This document shows positions 39,980 to 50,400 of a stretch of 64,000 nt of DNA, piece after piece. Under the pieces are notes generated by a model. The model had not been told where the DNA came from. It searched no databases and saw nothing but the letters and a program-made list of their open reading frames with translations. Positions within the stretch are counted from its first letter, which is position 1; every line of letters starts with the position of its first letter. The translations under genes and the position numbers were made by a program. This DNA is from Verrucomicrobiia bacterium (GTDB lineage: Bacteria; Verrucomicrobiota; Verrucomicrobiia; Opitutales; Cerasicoccaceae): contig JAUIHT010000011.1 of the NCBI GenBank assembly GCA_030432235.1, positions 50,023 through 114,022 of the forward strand, given 5' to 3'.

Positions 39980-42900
39980 ATGAAGAAACACACCATCCTA
40001 ATGGCTCAGGTGAGTCACTTGTCACATTCTTGCTTTGTTTCAAGAATAGTACAGCTGATAGTCGGCTTCTTGCTAGTGGGCATCAGTCCATTGTCTCTCG
40101 ATGCCACCACCTATTATGTCTCTACCTCGGGAGTCGATTCCTATCCGGGTACTTTTACGTATCCGTTTCGTAAAATCCAAAAGGCGGCAGACATCGCTCA
40201 GCCTGGAGACACGATTGTTATACGTGGTGGAACCTATCGGGAGACTGTCACGCCGGTCTATTCCGGTACGAGCAGCTCTCCCATTACCTATATGTCTTAT
40301 CAGGATGAAATCGTCGTCATAAGCGGCACCAGTCTCATCACCAATTGGACGCAGCACTCAGGGGCGATCTGGAAAGCGGCGATGACGTGGACGTTGGGCG
40401 ATGACCAGGTTTTTGTGGATGGGGAGATGATGACTTATGCTCGCTGGCCCAACGCGAGTGGCGACATTTCACGTCCCTACAAGTCTGTTATGGAAAGCGT
40501 AACCGCCAATAACCTGACGCCACCTTCGCTTACTACCGCTACCGTATATGACTCCCAGTTGACGCAAGCGTCCGGCTTTTGGAATGGGGCGACTATCCAT
40601 TTCGTGCCCGGGCCAAAGTGGTTTCAGCAAACCGGGACTGTGACGAGTTCAGGCGCTGGCAGCTTGACATGCCAGTACCTGTATCAGCTGAACGGTGGTC
40701 GTTTATTGCCGGGTAATGAGTACTATCTGGATGGTACTCTCAACGCATTGGATGCTCCGGGCGAGTGGTATCGTGCCTCCTTCCTCACACTTTACCTATG
40801 GACCCCTGATGGAGACTCTCCCAGCAATCATACAGTAGAGGCAAAGAGCCGGGAATATGCCTTTAATTTGGCGGGTAAGTCGTACATCACGATCAGCAAC
40901 CTTCAACTGTTCGCAGCAAGTATCTTTACCGATAGCAGCTCGGCCAATCTGGTCATCGATGGTATCGATGCACGTTATGTTACTCACTTTTCGACAATGC
41001 CGAATGACGCCTGGGGTACACACATAAAAGACAGTGGCATTGTGCTCAATGGCAGTAACCACCAGCTGCTGAATAGCCGCATTCGCTATTCAGCGGGCAG
41101 TGGTGTCACCCTGCTCGGCGATGGACATCTGGTTCAGAACAATCTTATCCAGGACACTAATTACGCCGCCATTGACAATGCCGCTATCACTACTGGTAAC
41201 AGTGCTTTCAATAAGAACAGCCAGTCGAGCAATCACGAGATCGCCTACAATACCATCTCGGGCTGTGGCCGTAGCGGTATGGTGTTGCATGGACTTGAGA
41301 ACGGCTACATCCACCACAACGCAATCAACCACTATGCTTTACAGACGATCGATTGCGGCGGCCTCTACGTATACTACTGGGATGGCGATGACACCGAAAT
41401 CGCCTACAATGTGATCAACGGTGGTGTGGTCGGTATCTACCTGGACAACGCTTCGGAAAACTTTGTCGTGCATCACAACATCGTTCGAAATGCCGAGACG
41501 GGGACGCGTCTCAATACCCCGAGTTTGAATAATGAGATTTATAACAATACCTTCCTGGCCCGGCGTTCCATCACCACCGATGCGGGTGCGGGGATGTCGG
41601 GTTCCGTCATTAAGAATAACCTGTTGAGCGGTACTGTTTACCTCGATGACGGTGTCACCTACTTTTCGAGCGCCAATCTCTGCTATTGGACGGATCCTTT
41701 GTTCGTCGATGCTCTAAATTTTGACTTTCAACTCAGTGCCGGGTCTCCGGCCATTGACGTTGGCCAGGTTGTGACACCCTACACAAACGGCTTTTATGGC
41801 TCGCTGCCTGACATGGGGGCTCACGAATACGGTATTGCGAGCGGAAGTTTCGGTGCCAGCCTGCCTCACGATATCCCAGATGTGCCTTCGCAGCTCACAG
41901 TGACCGATGCCAGTGGCCAGGCGCAGTTAAATTGGACCGATAACAGTAGCAGCGAGGACAACTACCGCATAGAGCGGTCCGTTGGGGACGATGCACACTA
42001 TCAGCTGCTTGCCACTGTTTCAGCCAATACGACGCAGTACACGGATGCTGGCGTGGTCAACGATGTGCGGTACTTTTATCGTGTTAGTGCCTACAATACC
42101 GATGGGCACTCAGCCTATTCCAACCCTGTGAGTTTTCCGCAGGATTGGCTACCGGACGACTGGTCCGCGACCGATATTGGGACCGTGGGAATACCTGGCG
42201 TACATGATAGTCTCTCCAATCCCGATGCCGATGCATTGCTTCTCAAAGGGGCCGGTACTGGCATAGCGGGTACCAGTGATGGCTTTTACTATGTGTATAC
42301 GACTCTGGAAGGCGATGGTCAGATTATCGCAAAACTCGTCAATCCCAGTATCAGCCAGAGCGGTGCCGTATCCGGCATCATGCTCCGGGAAAGCCTGACA
42401 GCCGGGTCCAAGCACGCGTCACTCTTTATCGGTCCAGGAAAGTATCCTATCAGTTTAGTGCGCAGAACCCAGACCAATGGCAGTACCGCAGTGACCTCCA
42501 GTTACAACGTCACGGTGCCGTACTGGATTCGGCTGATACGGAAGGGGAATTCCATAACGGCCTGGAAATCGCCGGATCGCCTCACGTGGACCTATCTTAG
42601 CTCGACCACAGTATCCATGGCATCGACCATGTATGTGGGGCTGGCTATTACCAGTGGCTCGACCTCCGTGACCAGTACAGGAGGCTTTGAGGAAGTGACG
42701 ATTGCTCCGTTGCCGTATCCAGCGCAGGAGACGGTGACTTTCTCGGATGATTTTGATACGAATATTGGTTGGGCGAATATCGCGTCTGGGGCAGGCAAGG
42801 CTACTATCGCTCCGGATCCGCTTCTTACCAGTGAGACAGCGTGGTACCCTTCCAATGACTCGGATGGCAGTAGTGTGACCTCGTGGTACATTTCGAGCAG

Positions 42901-43351
42901 CACCGCGGATATCAGCCAGGGGCCCGTAACTATGTATGTGAGGGTTCGTTTTGATCGAGACGACGGAGGTACGGCTAATCAGTTTGTCTATTATCTGCAG
43001 GAGACGGGAAGCTACCGCTTTGGCGAATTTTTCATTCGTCCGGATTCCAGCCAAGTGATAAGCTTCTTCGACACGAATCAGGTGATTCAGAATGTCTATT
43101 TGGAAAGAAAGTACATGCCGCCTTTTCAAGCTGGGGTCTATCAAGAGTTTGCCTTGTGCCTGGAATCCGTCGATATGACAACGATGAGGCTGACTGCGTT
43201 TGTCTGGGACGGAAATAACTATCTGCCGATTGGTTCAGCGGAAGGGGCCCTGTACGGCAGTGGACTTTTTAACCGGGTCGCGATAATCAGCTCAAATCAA
43301 TCCGGTGCGGATAATCGTGCCTATCTGGACTACGTCCTGGTTACAGAATAG
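39980..43351 (+). CDS. exported right-handed beta-helix protein with Fn3 and lectin-like domains
   Basis: This 1123-residue protein has a long signal region to about residue 37 (FLLVGISPLSLDA). It begins TTYYVSTSGVDSYPGTFTYP, a DUF1565-like start. A parallel beta-helix with repeated rungs follows to about residue 600 (SGVTLLGDGHLVQNNLI, then GYIHHNAINHYAL and SENFVVHHNIVRNAETG). A fibronectin type III domain lies at about 634-720 (PSQLTVTDASGQAQLNWTDN), and then two concanavalin/DUF1349-like modules. Candidate functions are polysaccharide lyase or epimerase; the catalytic residues are not obvious to me. It is followed 21 bp later by an alpha/beta hydrolase gene. Confidence 0.85.
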   Translation: MKKHTILMAQVSHLSHSCFVSRIVQLIVGFLLVGISPLSLDATTYYVSTSGVDSYPGTFTYPFRKIQKAADIAQPGDTIVIRGGTYRETVTPVYSGTSSSPITYMSYQDEIVVISGTSLITNWTQHSGAIWKAAMTWTLGDDQVFVDGEMMTYARWPNASGDISRPYKSVMESVTANNLTPPSLTTATVYDSQLTQASGFWNGATIHFVPGPKWFQQTGTVTSSGAGSLTCQYLYQLNGGRLLPGNEYYLDGTLNALDAPGEWYRASFLTLYLWTPDGDSPSNHTVEAKSREYAFNLAGKSYITISNLQLFAASIFTDSSSANLVIDGIDARYVTHFSTMPNDAWGTHIKDSGIVLNGSNHQLLNSRIRYSAGSGVTLLGDGHLVQNNLIQDTNYAAIDNAAITTGNSAFNKNSQSSNHEIAYNTISGCGRSGMVLHGLENGYIHHNAINHYALQTIDCGGLYVYYWDGDDTEIAYNVINGGVVGIYLDNASENFVVHHNIVRNAETGTRLNTPSLNNEIYNNTFLARRSITTDAGAGMSGSVIKNNLLSGTVYLDDGVTYFSSANLCYWTDPLFVDALNFDFQLSAGSPAIDVGQVVTPYTNGFYGSLPDMGAHEYGIASGSFGASLPHDIPDVPSQLTVTDASGQAQLNWTDNSSSEDNYRIERSVGDDAHYQLLATVSANTTQYTDAGVVNDVRYFYRVSAYNTDGHSAYSNPVSFPQDWLPDDWSATDIGTVGIPGVHDSLSNPDADALLLKGAGTGIAGTSDGFYYVYTTLEGDGQIIAKLVNPSISQSGAVSGIMLRESLTAGSKHASLFIGPGKYPISLVRRTQTNGSTAVTSSYNVTVPYWIRLIRKGNSITAWKSPDRLTWTYLSSTTVSMASTMYVGLAITSGSTSVTSTGGFEEVTIAPLPYPAQETVTFSDDFDTNIGWANIASGAGKATIAPDPLLTSETAWYPSNDSDGSSVTSWYISSSTADISQGPVTMYVRVRFDRDDGGTANQFVYYLQETGSYRFGEFFIRPDSSQVISFFDTNQVIQNVYLERKYMPPFQAGVYQEFALCLESVDMTTMRLTAFVWDGNNYLPIGSAEGALYGSGLFNRVAIISSNQSGADNRAYLDYVLVTE

Positions 43352-43372
43352 AACCATTCGCATTAAGCATCC

Positions 43373-44152
43373 ATGACTACTAGAAGTCATCCTGAAATCA
43401 CCTGCAATAACTGGAGTACTCCTTTCGAATGGAGGGGTTTTCCGGCGCGCAAGGGAGTGTTCAATGGCCATACGCTAACCATTGTTCCTCCCGGGCGCCC
43501 GCGTCCGGGTTTGCCTTGGATTTGGAAAACGGAATTCCTCGATGTATTTTCCAATGCGGAAGAGGAACTCGTCCGACGAGGCTTTCACCTGGTATACCTG
43601 GAGGTACTGGATCACTTCGGCTCTCCCAAGGCAGTTGAGCTTGGAAATCGCTTATATGAATATGTTCACGGAGCTCTGGGTCTAGCTCGCAAAGTTTGCT
43701 TGCTTGGTATGAGTCGGGGCGGTCTCTGGGCCTACCATTGGGCTGTGGCAAACCCAGATAGAGTTGCACTTATCTATGGTGACAACCCTGTCTTGGACAT
43801 AACAAGCTGGCCTGGAGGGTATGGTCAAGGACCAGGTGATCGAGAATGTTGGCAAAAATGCCTGAATATATACGGCATTTCTGAAGATGAAGCACTAAAC
43901 CTCCAGGAGCAGCTTATTGAGAGACTTTCACTCCTAGTAGAAGCTGGAGTCCCCATCTTGCATGTAGTTGGCGATGCCGATGAAGTCGTGCCGGTGAATG
44001 AAAATTCTGATTTGGTGAAAAAGCGCTATCGGGAACTGGGCGGAACATTTGAGGAAGTCGTAAAGCCGGGCAGCAAACATCATCCCCACGGACTGCCTGA
44101 GGACCCTGGCTTAGTAGTCAGATTCTTTGAGCAGCGTGCAATCCGTCCGTGA
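43373..44152 (+). CDS. alpha/beta hydrolase
   Basis: This 259-residue protein has no signal peptide. Its hydrolase core shows KVCLLGMSRGGLWAYHWA (nucleophile Ser114), LHVVGDADEVVPVNEN (acid Asp) and KPGSKHHPHGLPEDPG (catalytic His). Proteins of this layout occur in Verrucomicrobia and Planctomycetes next to sugar-degradation genes. It starts 21 bp after the beta-helix gene and is probably co-transcribed. Activity on acylated oligosaccharides taken into the cell is an inference. Confidence 0.85.
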   Translation: MTTRSHPEITCNNWSTPFEWRGFPARKGVFNGHTLTIVPPGRPRPGLPWIWKTEFLDVFSNAEEELVRRGFHLVYLEVLDHFGSPKAVELGNRLYEYVHGALGLARKVCLLGMSRGGLWAYHWAVANPDRVALIYGDNPVLDITSWPGGYGQGPGDRECWQKCLNIYGISEDEALNLQEQLIERLSLLVEAGVPILHVVGDADEVVPVNENSDLVKKRYRELGGTFEEVVKPGSKHHPHGLPEDPGLVVRFFEQRAIRP

Positions 44153-44339
44153 TTTGTACCAAAGATACTGATTGCTGCTCGTACACGGGTTTTTCATTCT
44201 TGCTAGTCAACCGCCGATAGGTTGTGAAAATTTCATTAAATTGTATCTGTTGATATTTAAATTATAATATAGTATAATAAATTAAAGATGAACATTGTAC
44301 AAGGGAAATTAATCTTGGTAATCTATATAGGAGAATGAT

Positions 44340-45383
44340 CTAGATGGTTGGTCCATTCCTCCATTCGCCTGTAATCAAAGTGCCAGCTTGAAATGCGGGA
44401 ATGCCAATTTCGCCACGGTTAATTTGAGCAATCAGTATATCTGCAGCCTTACTTCCCAGGCATTCCATACGTTGATTCACGCCTGTACCGATATGCATGT
44501 TGTCATCATTTAAATCCAACATGACAACTCCAATATCTTTGGGGATTTTTAAGCCCATTTCTTTCAGCCACTCTGGAATCTCACGATTAATACAAAGGCA
44601 TACATCCGGCTTTTCATCTCGAATCCACTGCATGAAGCGTTGCTTAGATGCATTTGCGTTATCTGCTTTTTTTTGATTAAGTCTGAGTACAGTTGGCCAA
44701 TGAGCGTTCTCAAGTTTGATGTTATTGTAACCCGCTGTTAGCCTATGCTCCATAATATCGTCAATCCAGCTGTCCAATACTAGTCCAGGCGTATGGTATC
44801 CTCTTGAGGTCACTTGTTCGCAGGCAAGCTTAGCAGTGTAGTAGTGGTCTACTGTGACAAAATTTAAAGCAGGATTTTCCATTCTTGGCCCAATGACAAT
44901 ACTCGAGAGGTTTTCCCAGATTTGTCGACAGTCTTGCATGATTTTCTCGTCTCTTAAATTAAAGAAAGTCACTCCTTTGGTATTTCTCGCCTTTAATATC
45001 CTGAAAAGTTGTTCGAAGTACCTTTTGGAGCTGGTGGTCGCTTCGTGGTACCAGAAGTAGTTGACGGAATACCCCTGTTGTCGAGCTTGTCTCTCAAATC
45101 CGGATGTCGTCAGTTGTACCGCTGAATTTGGTTTCTTCGGGCTAATCGGGGCGAGGCTGATTGCTGCTATTGTAGACACGTACTTTGTCACTCTGGATTT
45201 ACGCAACTCACTCATGAGCTGTGAGAGTAGGGCATTCTTCTGATAGCCGAGTTGGCGTGCAATTTCTTGAATGCGATAACGCTGCTGTTCACTGACCCGA
45301 CTGTCATTTCGTAACGCCAGTGATACGGTAGATTTGGCGACACCAGCTGCCTCCGCCAGTGATGATAACGTGGGTTTGCTCAT
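44340..45383 (-). CDS. LacI-family transcriptional regulator, paralogue 1
   Basis: This protein of about 347 residues runs from ATG 45383; a longer frame to 45443 exists but would run through the operator. The recognition region KSTVSLALRNDSRVSE is identical to that of the regulator at 58608-59660. The two proteins agree through the effector domain as well (NPALNFVTVDHYYTAKLACE, MECLGSKAADILIAQINRGE, FQAGTLITGEW). It binds, by inference, the 13-bp palindrome six bases upstream of its own start, and is divergent from the PEP-CTERM-like gene at 45475. Confidence 0.93.
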   Translation of the reverse strand: MSKPTLSSLAEAAGVAKSTVSLALRNDSRVSEQQRYRIQEIARQLGYQKNALLSQLMSELRKSRVTKYVSTIAAISLAPISPKKPNSAVQLTTSGFERQARQQGYSVNYFWYHEATTSSKRYFEQLFRILKARNTKGVTFFNLRDEKIMQDCRQIWENLSSIVIGPRMENPALNFVTVDHYYTAKLACEQVTSRGYHTPGLVLDSWIDDIMEHRLTAGYNNIKLENAHWPTVLRLNQKKADNANASKQRFMQWIRDEKPDVCLCINREIPEWLKEMGLKIPKDIGVVMLDLNDDNMHIGTGVNQRMECLGSKAADILIAQINRGEIGIPAFQAGTLITGEWRNGPTI

Positions 45384-45388
45384 AATCG

Positions 45389-45401
45389 TCGAACGGTTCG
45401 A
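45389..45401. promoter_or_regulatory. 13-bp palindromic operator candidate, copy 1
   Basis: TCGAAC-G-GTTCGA is a perfect odd palindrome directly in front of the LacI ATG (45383), between it and the divergent gene at 45475. Identical copies occur at 58515 and 59737. Confidence 0.8.
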
Positions 45402-45474
45402 TTTATGTTTGTTGAATTTGGTACATCTACCCGCTAGCTTCAAGCTGTTTTAATAACCACTCAATTAATATCCC

Positions 45475-46260
45475 ATGAAAACACAATCGATGCCTCTTCT
45501 CGTTTTGGCTTTATTGGCCATCCTGACTCCTCTCCGCATGTCGGCTGTCGTCACAGCGATTAGTGCAGTTACTGATGATGGAAACTATAACCTTACATCC
45601 ATCACGACCGGGGGACAAACGTACTCCAGCCTTTTGGGGGCTACTGCGGATGTTCGAGTAACCATCTCTACTGCGTCCGACGCAGTTATAGCATTGTATA
45701 TATTTGACACACCTCCCGTTACCTCTCGGGCTCAGCTCAATTCTGCGGCCTCGGGCTTGGATTATCACGATTCGCCTGCGAATATCTACAATCCGTCAAC
45801 GTTTCAGTTCGGTCGAACCATCACGGAAGATGACGTGATTTTCCTGTTCGATTTTGGAACGGGAGATGCCTGTCAGTTTTCATTGATTGATAGTGGTGGA
45901 AGTACAATTGGAGACTATTCTATCTCATTATCTGCGGGTGACTTTGGCGTAACCGACCCTATTACTTTTGTTGATGCCGTTGGGTTTATGGGTGATGAAA
46001 CGACTACTCAGATTTTTACCCATGTTGATACTCAGCGAGGTGTTGGCTTTACGCTTTCAGATTTCACGGGTAGCATCGGCGATATATCCCAAGCGACCGG
46101 TATTATTTTAACTACACCATTCTCAACTCTTGATCCTAGTGTCGTTGGTTTGGCAACGGTTCCTGAGTTTGGCTCCTCCTCATTGGTCTTAGCTTTATTC
46201 GGTGTTATGAGTGTTGTCTTTTATCGATGCCGTATTCGAAGCCGTTCACTGTCCAAGTAG
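45475..46260 (+). CDS. PEP-CTERM-like exported protein with PEF variant signal
   Basis: This 261-residue protein has a signal peptide (MPLLVLALLAILTPLRMSA). The body is a strand-rich domain without a name I recognise (DDVIFLFDFGTGDACQFSLI). Its C-terminus is LATVPEFGSSSLVLALFG, then a hydrophobic helix and the basic tail YRCRIRSRSLSK, an exosortase-type sorting signal with PEF in place of PEP. It is divergent from LacI paralogue 1, with the 13-bp palindrome between them, so it is probably regulated. It may lead a transcript continuing into the genes to 54.3 kb. Confidence 0.82.
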   Translation: MKTQSMPLLVLALLAILTPLRMSAVVTAISAVTDDGNYNLTSITTGGQTYSSLLGATADVRVTISTASDAVIALYIFDTPPVTSRAQLNSAASGLDYHDSPANIYNPSTFQFGRTITEDDVIFLFDFGTGDACQFSLIDSGGSTIGDYSISLSAGDFGVTDPITFVDAVGFMGDETTTQIFTHVDTQRGVGFTLSDFTGSIGDISQATGIILTTPFSTLDPSVVGLATVPEFGSSSLVLALFGVMSVVFYRCRIRSRSLSK

Positions 46261-46441
46261 AAACAAGCGGGTATTGTGCCGTGTGATTGCGTATCCGTAA
46301 TACGCCAATCCGAAATTCTTTAATAAGTGTAACTGGCAGGTTTTAGCCCTATCAAGGATCAACTCATAAATGAGTGTCTCTCTTGATTGCTTCAGGGTGT
46401 TGGATAGTCGACATTAGGCATATGTTTAAAATTAATATAAA

Positions 46442-47422
46442 ATGAAGATTATTATTGGTAAATCGAAGTGCAATTTTTATGCAGTAATCAATGCCTTTCG
46501 TCGTAAAAGTAGAAATTATCATTATCGCAAAGTATTCTGTAGCTATACTTCCTTGAGCTTGGTTACAACTGGACTTTCTGCTTCCATCATTTTTCAGGCT
46601 GATTTTAATGGGAATTCCGGTGGCACTGGTGGGGCGCAAGACATCGTCTCTAAAGGTGGCAGTGGCCAGCTTTTCAGTTATACGGATGCAGTCACTGAAG
46701 TCACTGCTGCTTCGCCTGGATTGGGTGATGGTGGCTACTTGAGTGTGAGTGTGCCGAGTGAATCAGTGCCAACGGATGGTTATTTAGGGGGTGTTATCTT
46801 TTATCCTGCCAGTAAGAGAAACTCTTGGGCGGCGTTCCAAGAGTTTAAAGGTGATGGGTGTTTACATTTGAATGGTGCTGTCGACTTCTTCTTTCTGGTG
46901 AAAGATCCTGGAAAAAGTGGCTTCAGTACCGATTGGACCCGTATTCTTGAGGTTGGCTCTCCGCAGAATGGAAACCTAAGAATGATTGTTTCAGCCCAGT
47001 TCTCTGATAAACTTAGAGTGCTGTTGACTAATGCTTCTGGTGATGGACTAATCACGGAATCTGGAGCGAAGCGTGCGAATATCGTATTGGATGCTGACTT
47101 GCCGCGGTGGCACTGGGAAAAAGATGTTGTTTACCATTTTGCAATCACCCTCTCAACTGATCGTAATGGCTATGTAACACTTAATATTTACGGCAACTTC
47201 GACGGCAGTGATTTGTCAACAGAGGGCATGCAGCATTTAATGGGGAGCTGCACTTTCATTGTTGATGCCAGTGTTGTTACTTCGGGTTTTCCTGAAGGCG
47301 AGTATAAGTTCAATATAGGTGGAGCTAGCTCAAGCGGGAATGCTGCTGGCCGAAAAGTCGAAGCGGATTGTTTTCGCCTCTATAATGATGTGCCGGACTC
47401 ATTTAGTGGAATAGGGCAGTAG
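46442..47422 (+). CDS. exported concanavalin/LamG-like protein
   Basis: The N-terminus is basic and long, then hydrophobic (SLSLVTTGLSAS). The mature protein has IIFQADFNGNSGGTGGAQDI, a typical opening of Verrucomicrobia LamG-type proteins. It also has WTRILEVGSPQNGNLRMIVS and VYHFAITLSTDRNGYVTLNI, the strands of a concanavalin-like fold. No PEP-CTERM signal is present. It lies between the PEP-CTERM-like gene and the GH42-like gene, with about 180 bp and 48 bp gaps. It probably binds carbohydrate. Confidence 0.78.
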   Translation: MKIIIGKSKCNFYAVINAFRRKSRNYHYRKVFCSYTSLSLVTTGLSASIIFQADFNGNSGGTGGAQDIVSKGGSGQLFSYTDAVTEVTAASPGLGDGGYLSVSVPSESVPTDGYLGGVIFYPASKRNSWAAFQEFKGDGCLHLNGAVDFFFLVKDPGKSGFSTDWTRILEVGSPQNGNLRMIVSAQFSDKLRVLLTNASGDGLITESGAKRANIVLDADLPRWHWEKDVVYHFAITLSTDRNGYVTLNIYGNFDGSDLSTEGMQHLMGSCTFIVDASVVTSGFPEGEYKFNIGGASSSGNAAGRKVEADCFRLYNDVPDSFSGIGQ

Positions 47423-47470
47423 ATAGCATGTTACCCAGCACGACTTAGACAATTGCTGTTTATGTTTAAT

Positions 47471-50400
47471 ATGAAAATCGTCCCATTAATTCGCAGGTGT
47501 TTTTACTGTTATGCCTGTATACTGACTTTTGTATTTACCTCATGTAATAAACCCTCAAAACCAGACGGTACACTTGGTGAAAACAATCCTGAGACTGTGC
47601 AAAGCATGGACAAAGGAGGAGTCCCCAAAGCAGAAACTGCTCAGTTGTTGGGGTCTTATTTAGTTGAAGAGCTGCAAGAAATAGATTTGCGGGGTTACGG
47701 TACGGTGTCCGCACGCTTCTATTCATTTCCCGATTACACAGCATCGCTTCTCAAAGTAGCATGTCAATCCACTGACAAGGCTCAACTTACTCAAGCCAAG
47801 TACTTGTCAGACCTGCAGAGTCTACCAGGCGTATCGAATAAGAATATTCGTATCGCTGATATTGATATTCCGGTGTGGAATGTATATCGGCAGGGAACGA
47901 TAGTGGCGCTGCAGATGGAAAGTGATCTTTACATTGTAGCTGCTGACGAAGAGAAAGGTCTTGTTTGGGTTGTTGATTACGTTCTTGGAAATGCCATCCA
48001 ATATGCGAGCGCCGAAGCATCTGTCGATGTGCCCATGTGGCTGGACCGTTGGGATCGCTATGGCTTTAGGCATTATTACACACCATGGGCTCAGCCATCG
48101 AATCATCCCAGGGGGGAGCCTTATAATTACTTTGAGGAATTTGATTTTGCGGAGAAGAATGAGCATAGCGGCATTTTGTTATGGGCCCAGGATGATTACA
48201 TTGATACGGCTGAGGGTCACACGAACGAGCAATTATGGGATTGGGCGTTTCAAGAAGCTAAGGAACGGAATTTGCCTGTAGGCATTAATATCATGACTGG
48301 TGGTCAAGGGGAGGGATGGTTCTTCAATCGCTATCGTGAACAAACCATTTCTAAAATGCCGCAGTTTTGTGGTTCATTCCATACGATTGCCAACCCGTAT
48401 TTTGGGGGTGCGGGTCGGCTGTCGTGGTGCTCCCAGGAAGCAAAAGACTATGAACTGGCAATCCTTCAGGGGATAGTCAGTCGGGCAGTTGAATCTCCAA
48501 ATGCCACGACCATTTTAGAGCCTCACGGTGAACTCCGTCACGGTCAGCACGATATATTCATGGAGTATGGCCCTGTGGCGAATGTCCATTTTCAAGGCTT
48601 TTTGAAGGAACGTTATCTATCGCTGAAGGATTTAAATGCTCGTTGGGGTAGCACATATACATCTTGGGATGCTGTTGCAGTTCCTGAGGTTGCCTCATTT
48701 CTGGGGTGGTACGGCGATGCTCTAGATTTAAGCGGTAAATGGAGAGTCATGTTTGAGTCTGCAGATGATAGAAGGGGGTTCGACGAACAAGGATTAAACA
48801 AATATGGTAGTGTTTCTTCTGAGGAGGCTCCCGAAGAGTGGTATAGCGTCGATTTTAATGACAGCAACTGGCCCATTGTGGTTGCCCCAGGGCATGACCG
48901 AACGATGTTCCTCAAGCAGCAGCCCGCCGTCTATCGTAGGGATTTTACGGTATCAGATGAATTTCTAAAAAGTAGCAAGCAGGTTTGGCTTTACGTTTGG
49001 GATCTCAACGCTGCTACCGGTGATTATGTTAAGGTAGTTGTCAATGGAACTGAAGTTGGAAAGGACATTCTACCACATGCTGTGCCCCATTGGGGCGCTT
49101 ATGATATTAGCGAAATTGTTCGTGTGGGGCAGAATCAGCTCAGTCTTCGCTTGCCAAAAGGGATTCTAGCCTATCGCGTTTATCTTTCCCATGATGCGCC
49201 CAATGAATATCCAAATCTGGGCATTGAAAAGAACGCTCAATGGGTGGATTTCGCAGACTGGATCGTGGCCACTCGCCTTGATGCTGTTAAGCGAGGCATG
49301 GAGATGATTAGGCAGGTAGCTCCCAATCAACAAATAACCCTGATGTCTCCGAATGGGTATGAAGATGGAGTACGCCAGTTGGCCGTCCAGTATGGTGGCA
49401 ATTTCCACAATACAGGCTACATGGGGGCATTCTGGGCGGATGACATGCCTGCTTTGATGCGTGGTACACGCCTGCCTTTTTCTCTTGAGCCCGGCAGTCC
49501 AGCTGCGGATTTAGAGGGCTTCAAAAAACACCTCGGATTGTATTCAACACAAGGGCTTCAGGGTATTGATTACTTTATTCATCTTGGGAGTATTTTTTGG
49601 AATGAGAAGATTCGAGACTTCTTTGAACGCAATTTGGCCCTAATTAAGTTGATTGGAAAGTATCATGCCCCCGAGGCCGAAGTGGCTGCGCTCTACTCAA
49701 CACGTGGAAACGCGCTTACGGGTTACCCTTGGGGTGAAAAACCGAATACAAACCTAAAGGCTGGATATTGGGCATGGAACGTACGTGCCAATCTACAAGG
49801 GCTTTACGAAAGTGATGCTCTGACCGAGTCGTCGTTTACTGAGGGCGAAGATGAACGGTATCGTGTTATTATTGATAGCAACACCTCTATCATGGAGCCT
49901 GAGTTTATCGAGGAGATCAAAGAGTATGTTGAGCGTGGTGGCGTTTTTGTTACGTTCGTTCAATCAGGGAGACATACTCCGACTGTACAGAATGCTTGGC
50001 CCATCGAAGCGTTAACTGGATTTAAGGTACAAGATGTAGATATGCTCGGCAGTAGCGGTGAACCCGAGCAAATACGTAGATTAAAGCCGGCACCTGACCA
50101 GCCAGTCTTCCACGGAGATTGGAATTATGCCAAGGCGAACGGACTTAGCCTTGCCCCCATTATGCCAGATGCAAAGCCCTTAATGCTTTGGGAAGATGGC
50201 ACTGTCGCCGTTGGAATGCGTGCCATTGGAAGGGGGGCCATTATTCAAGTTGGCTGTAAGTTTACAGGAAAGCGTATAATGGATCGTTATGAGCCGGGAC
50301 CGAACGACAGAAACCCTCAGTTGCCGGCTAGCTTTCGAGCCCTGCGAGAGCTTTTTACGCAAATTCTTGAATGGCGTGGGGTACCAAAAGTGGAATGGAG

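Noticed and set aside
44250..44290. AT-only stretch as a replication origin
   Set aside because: No DnaA-box cluster or initiator gene; it looks like a promoter or AT-rich intergenic region.
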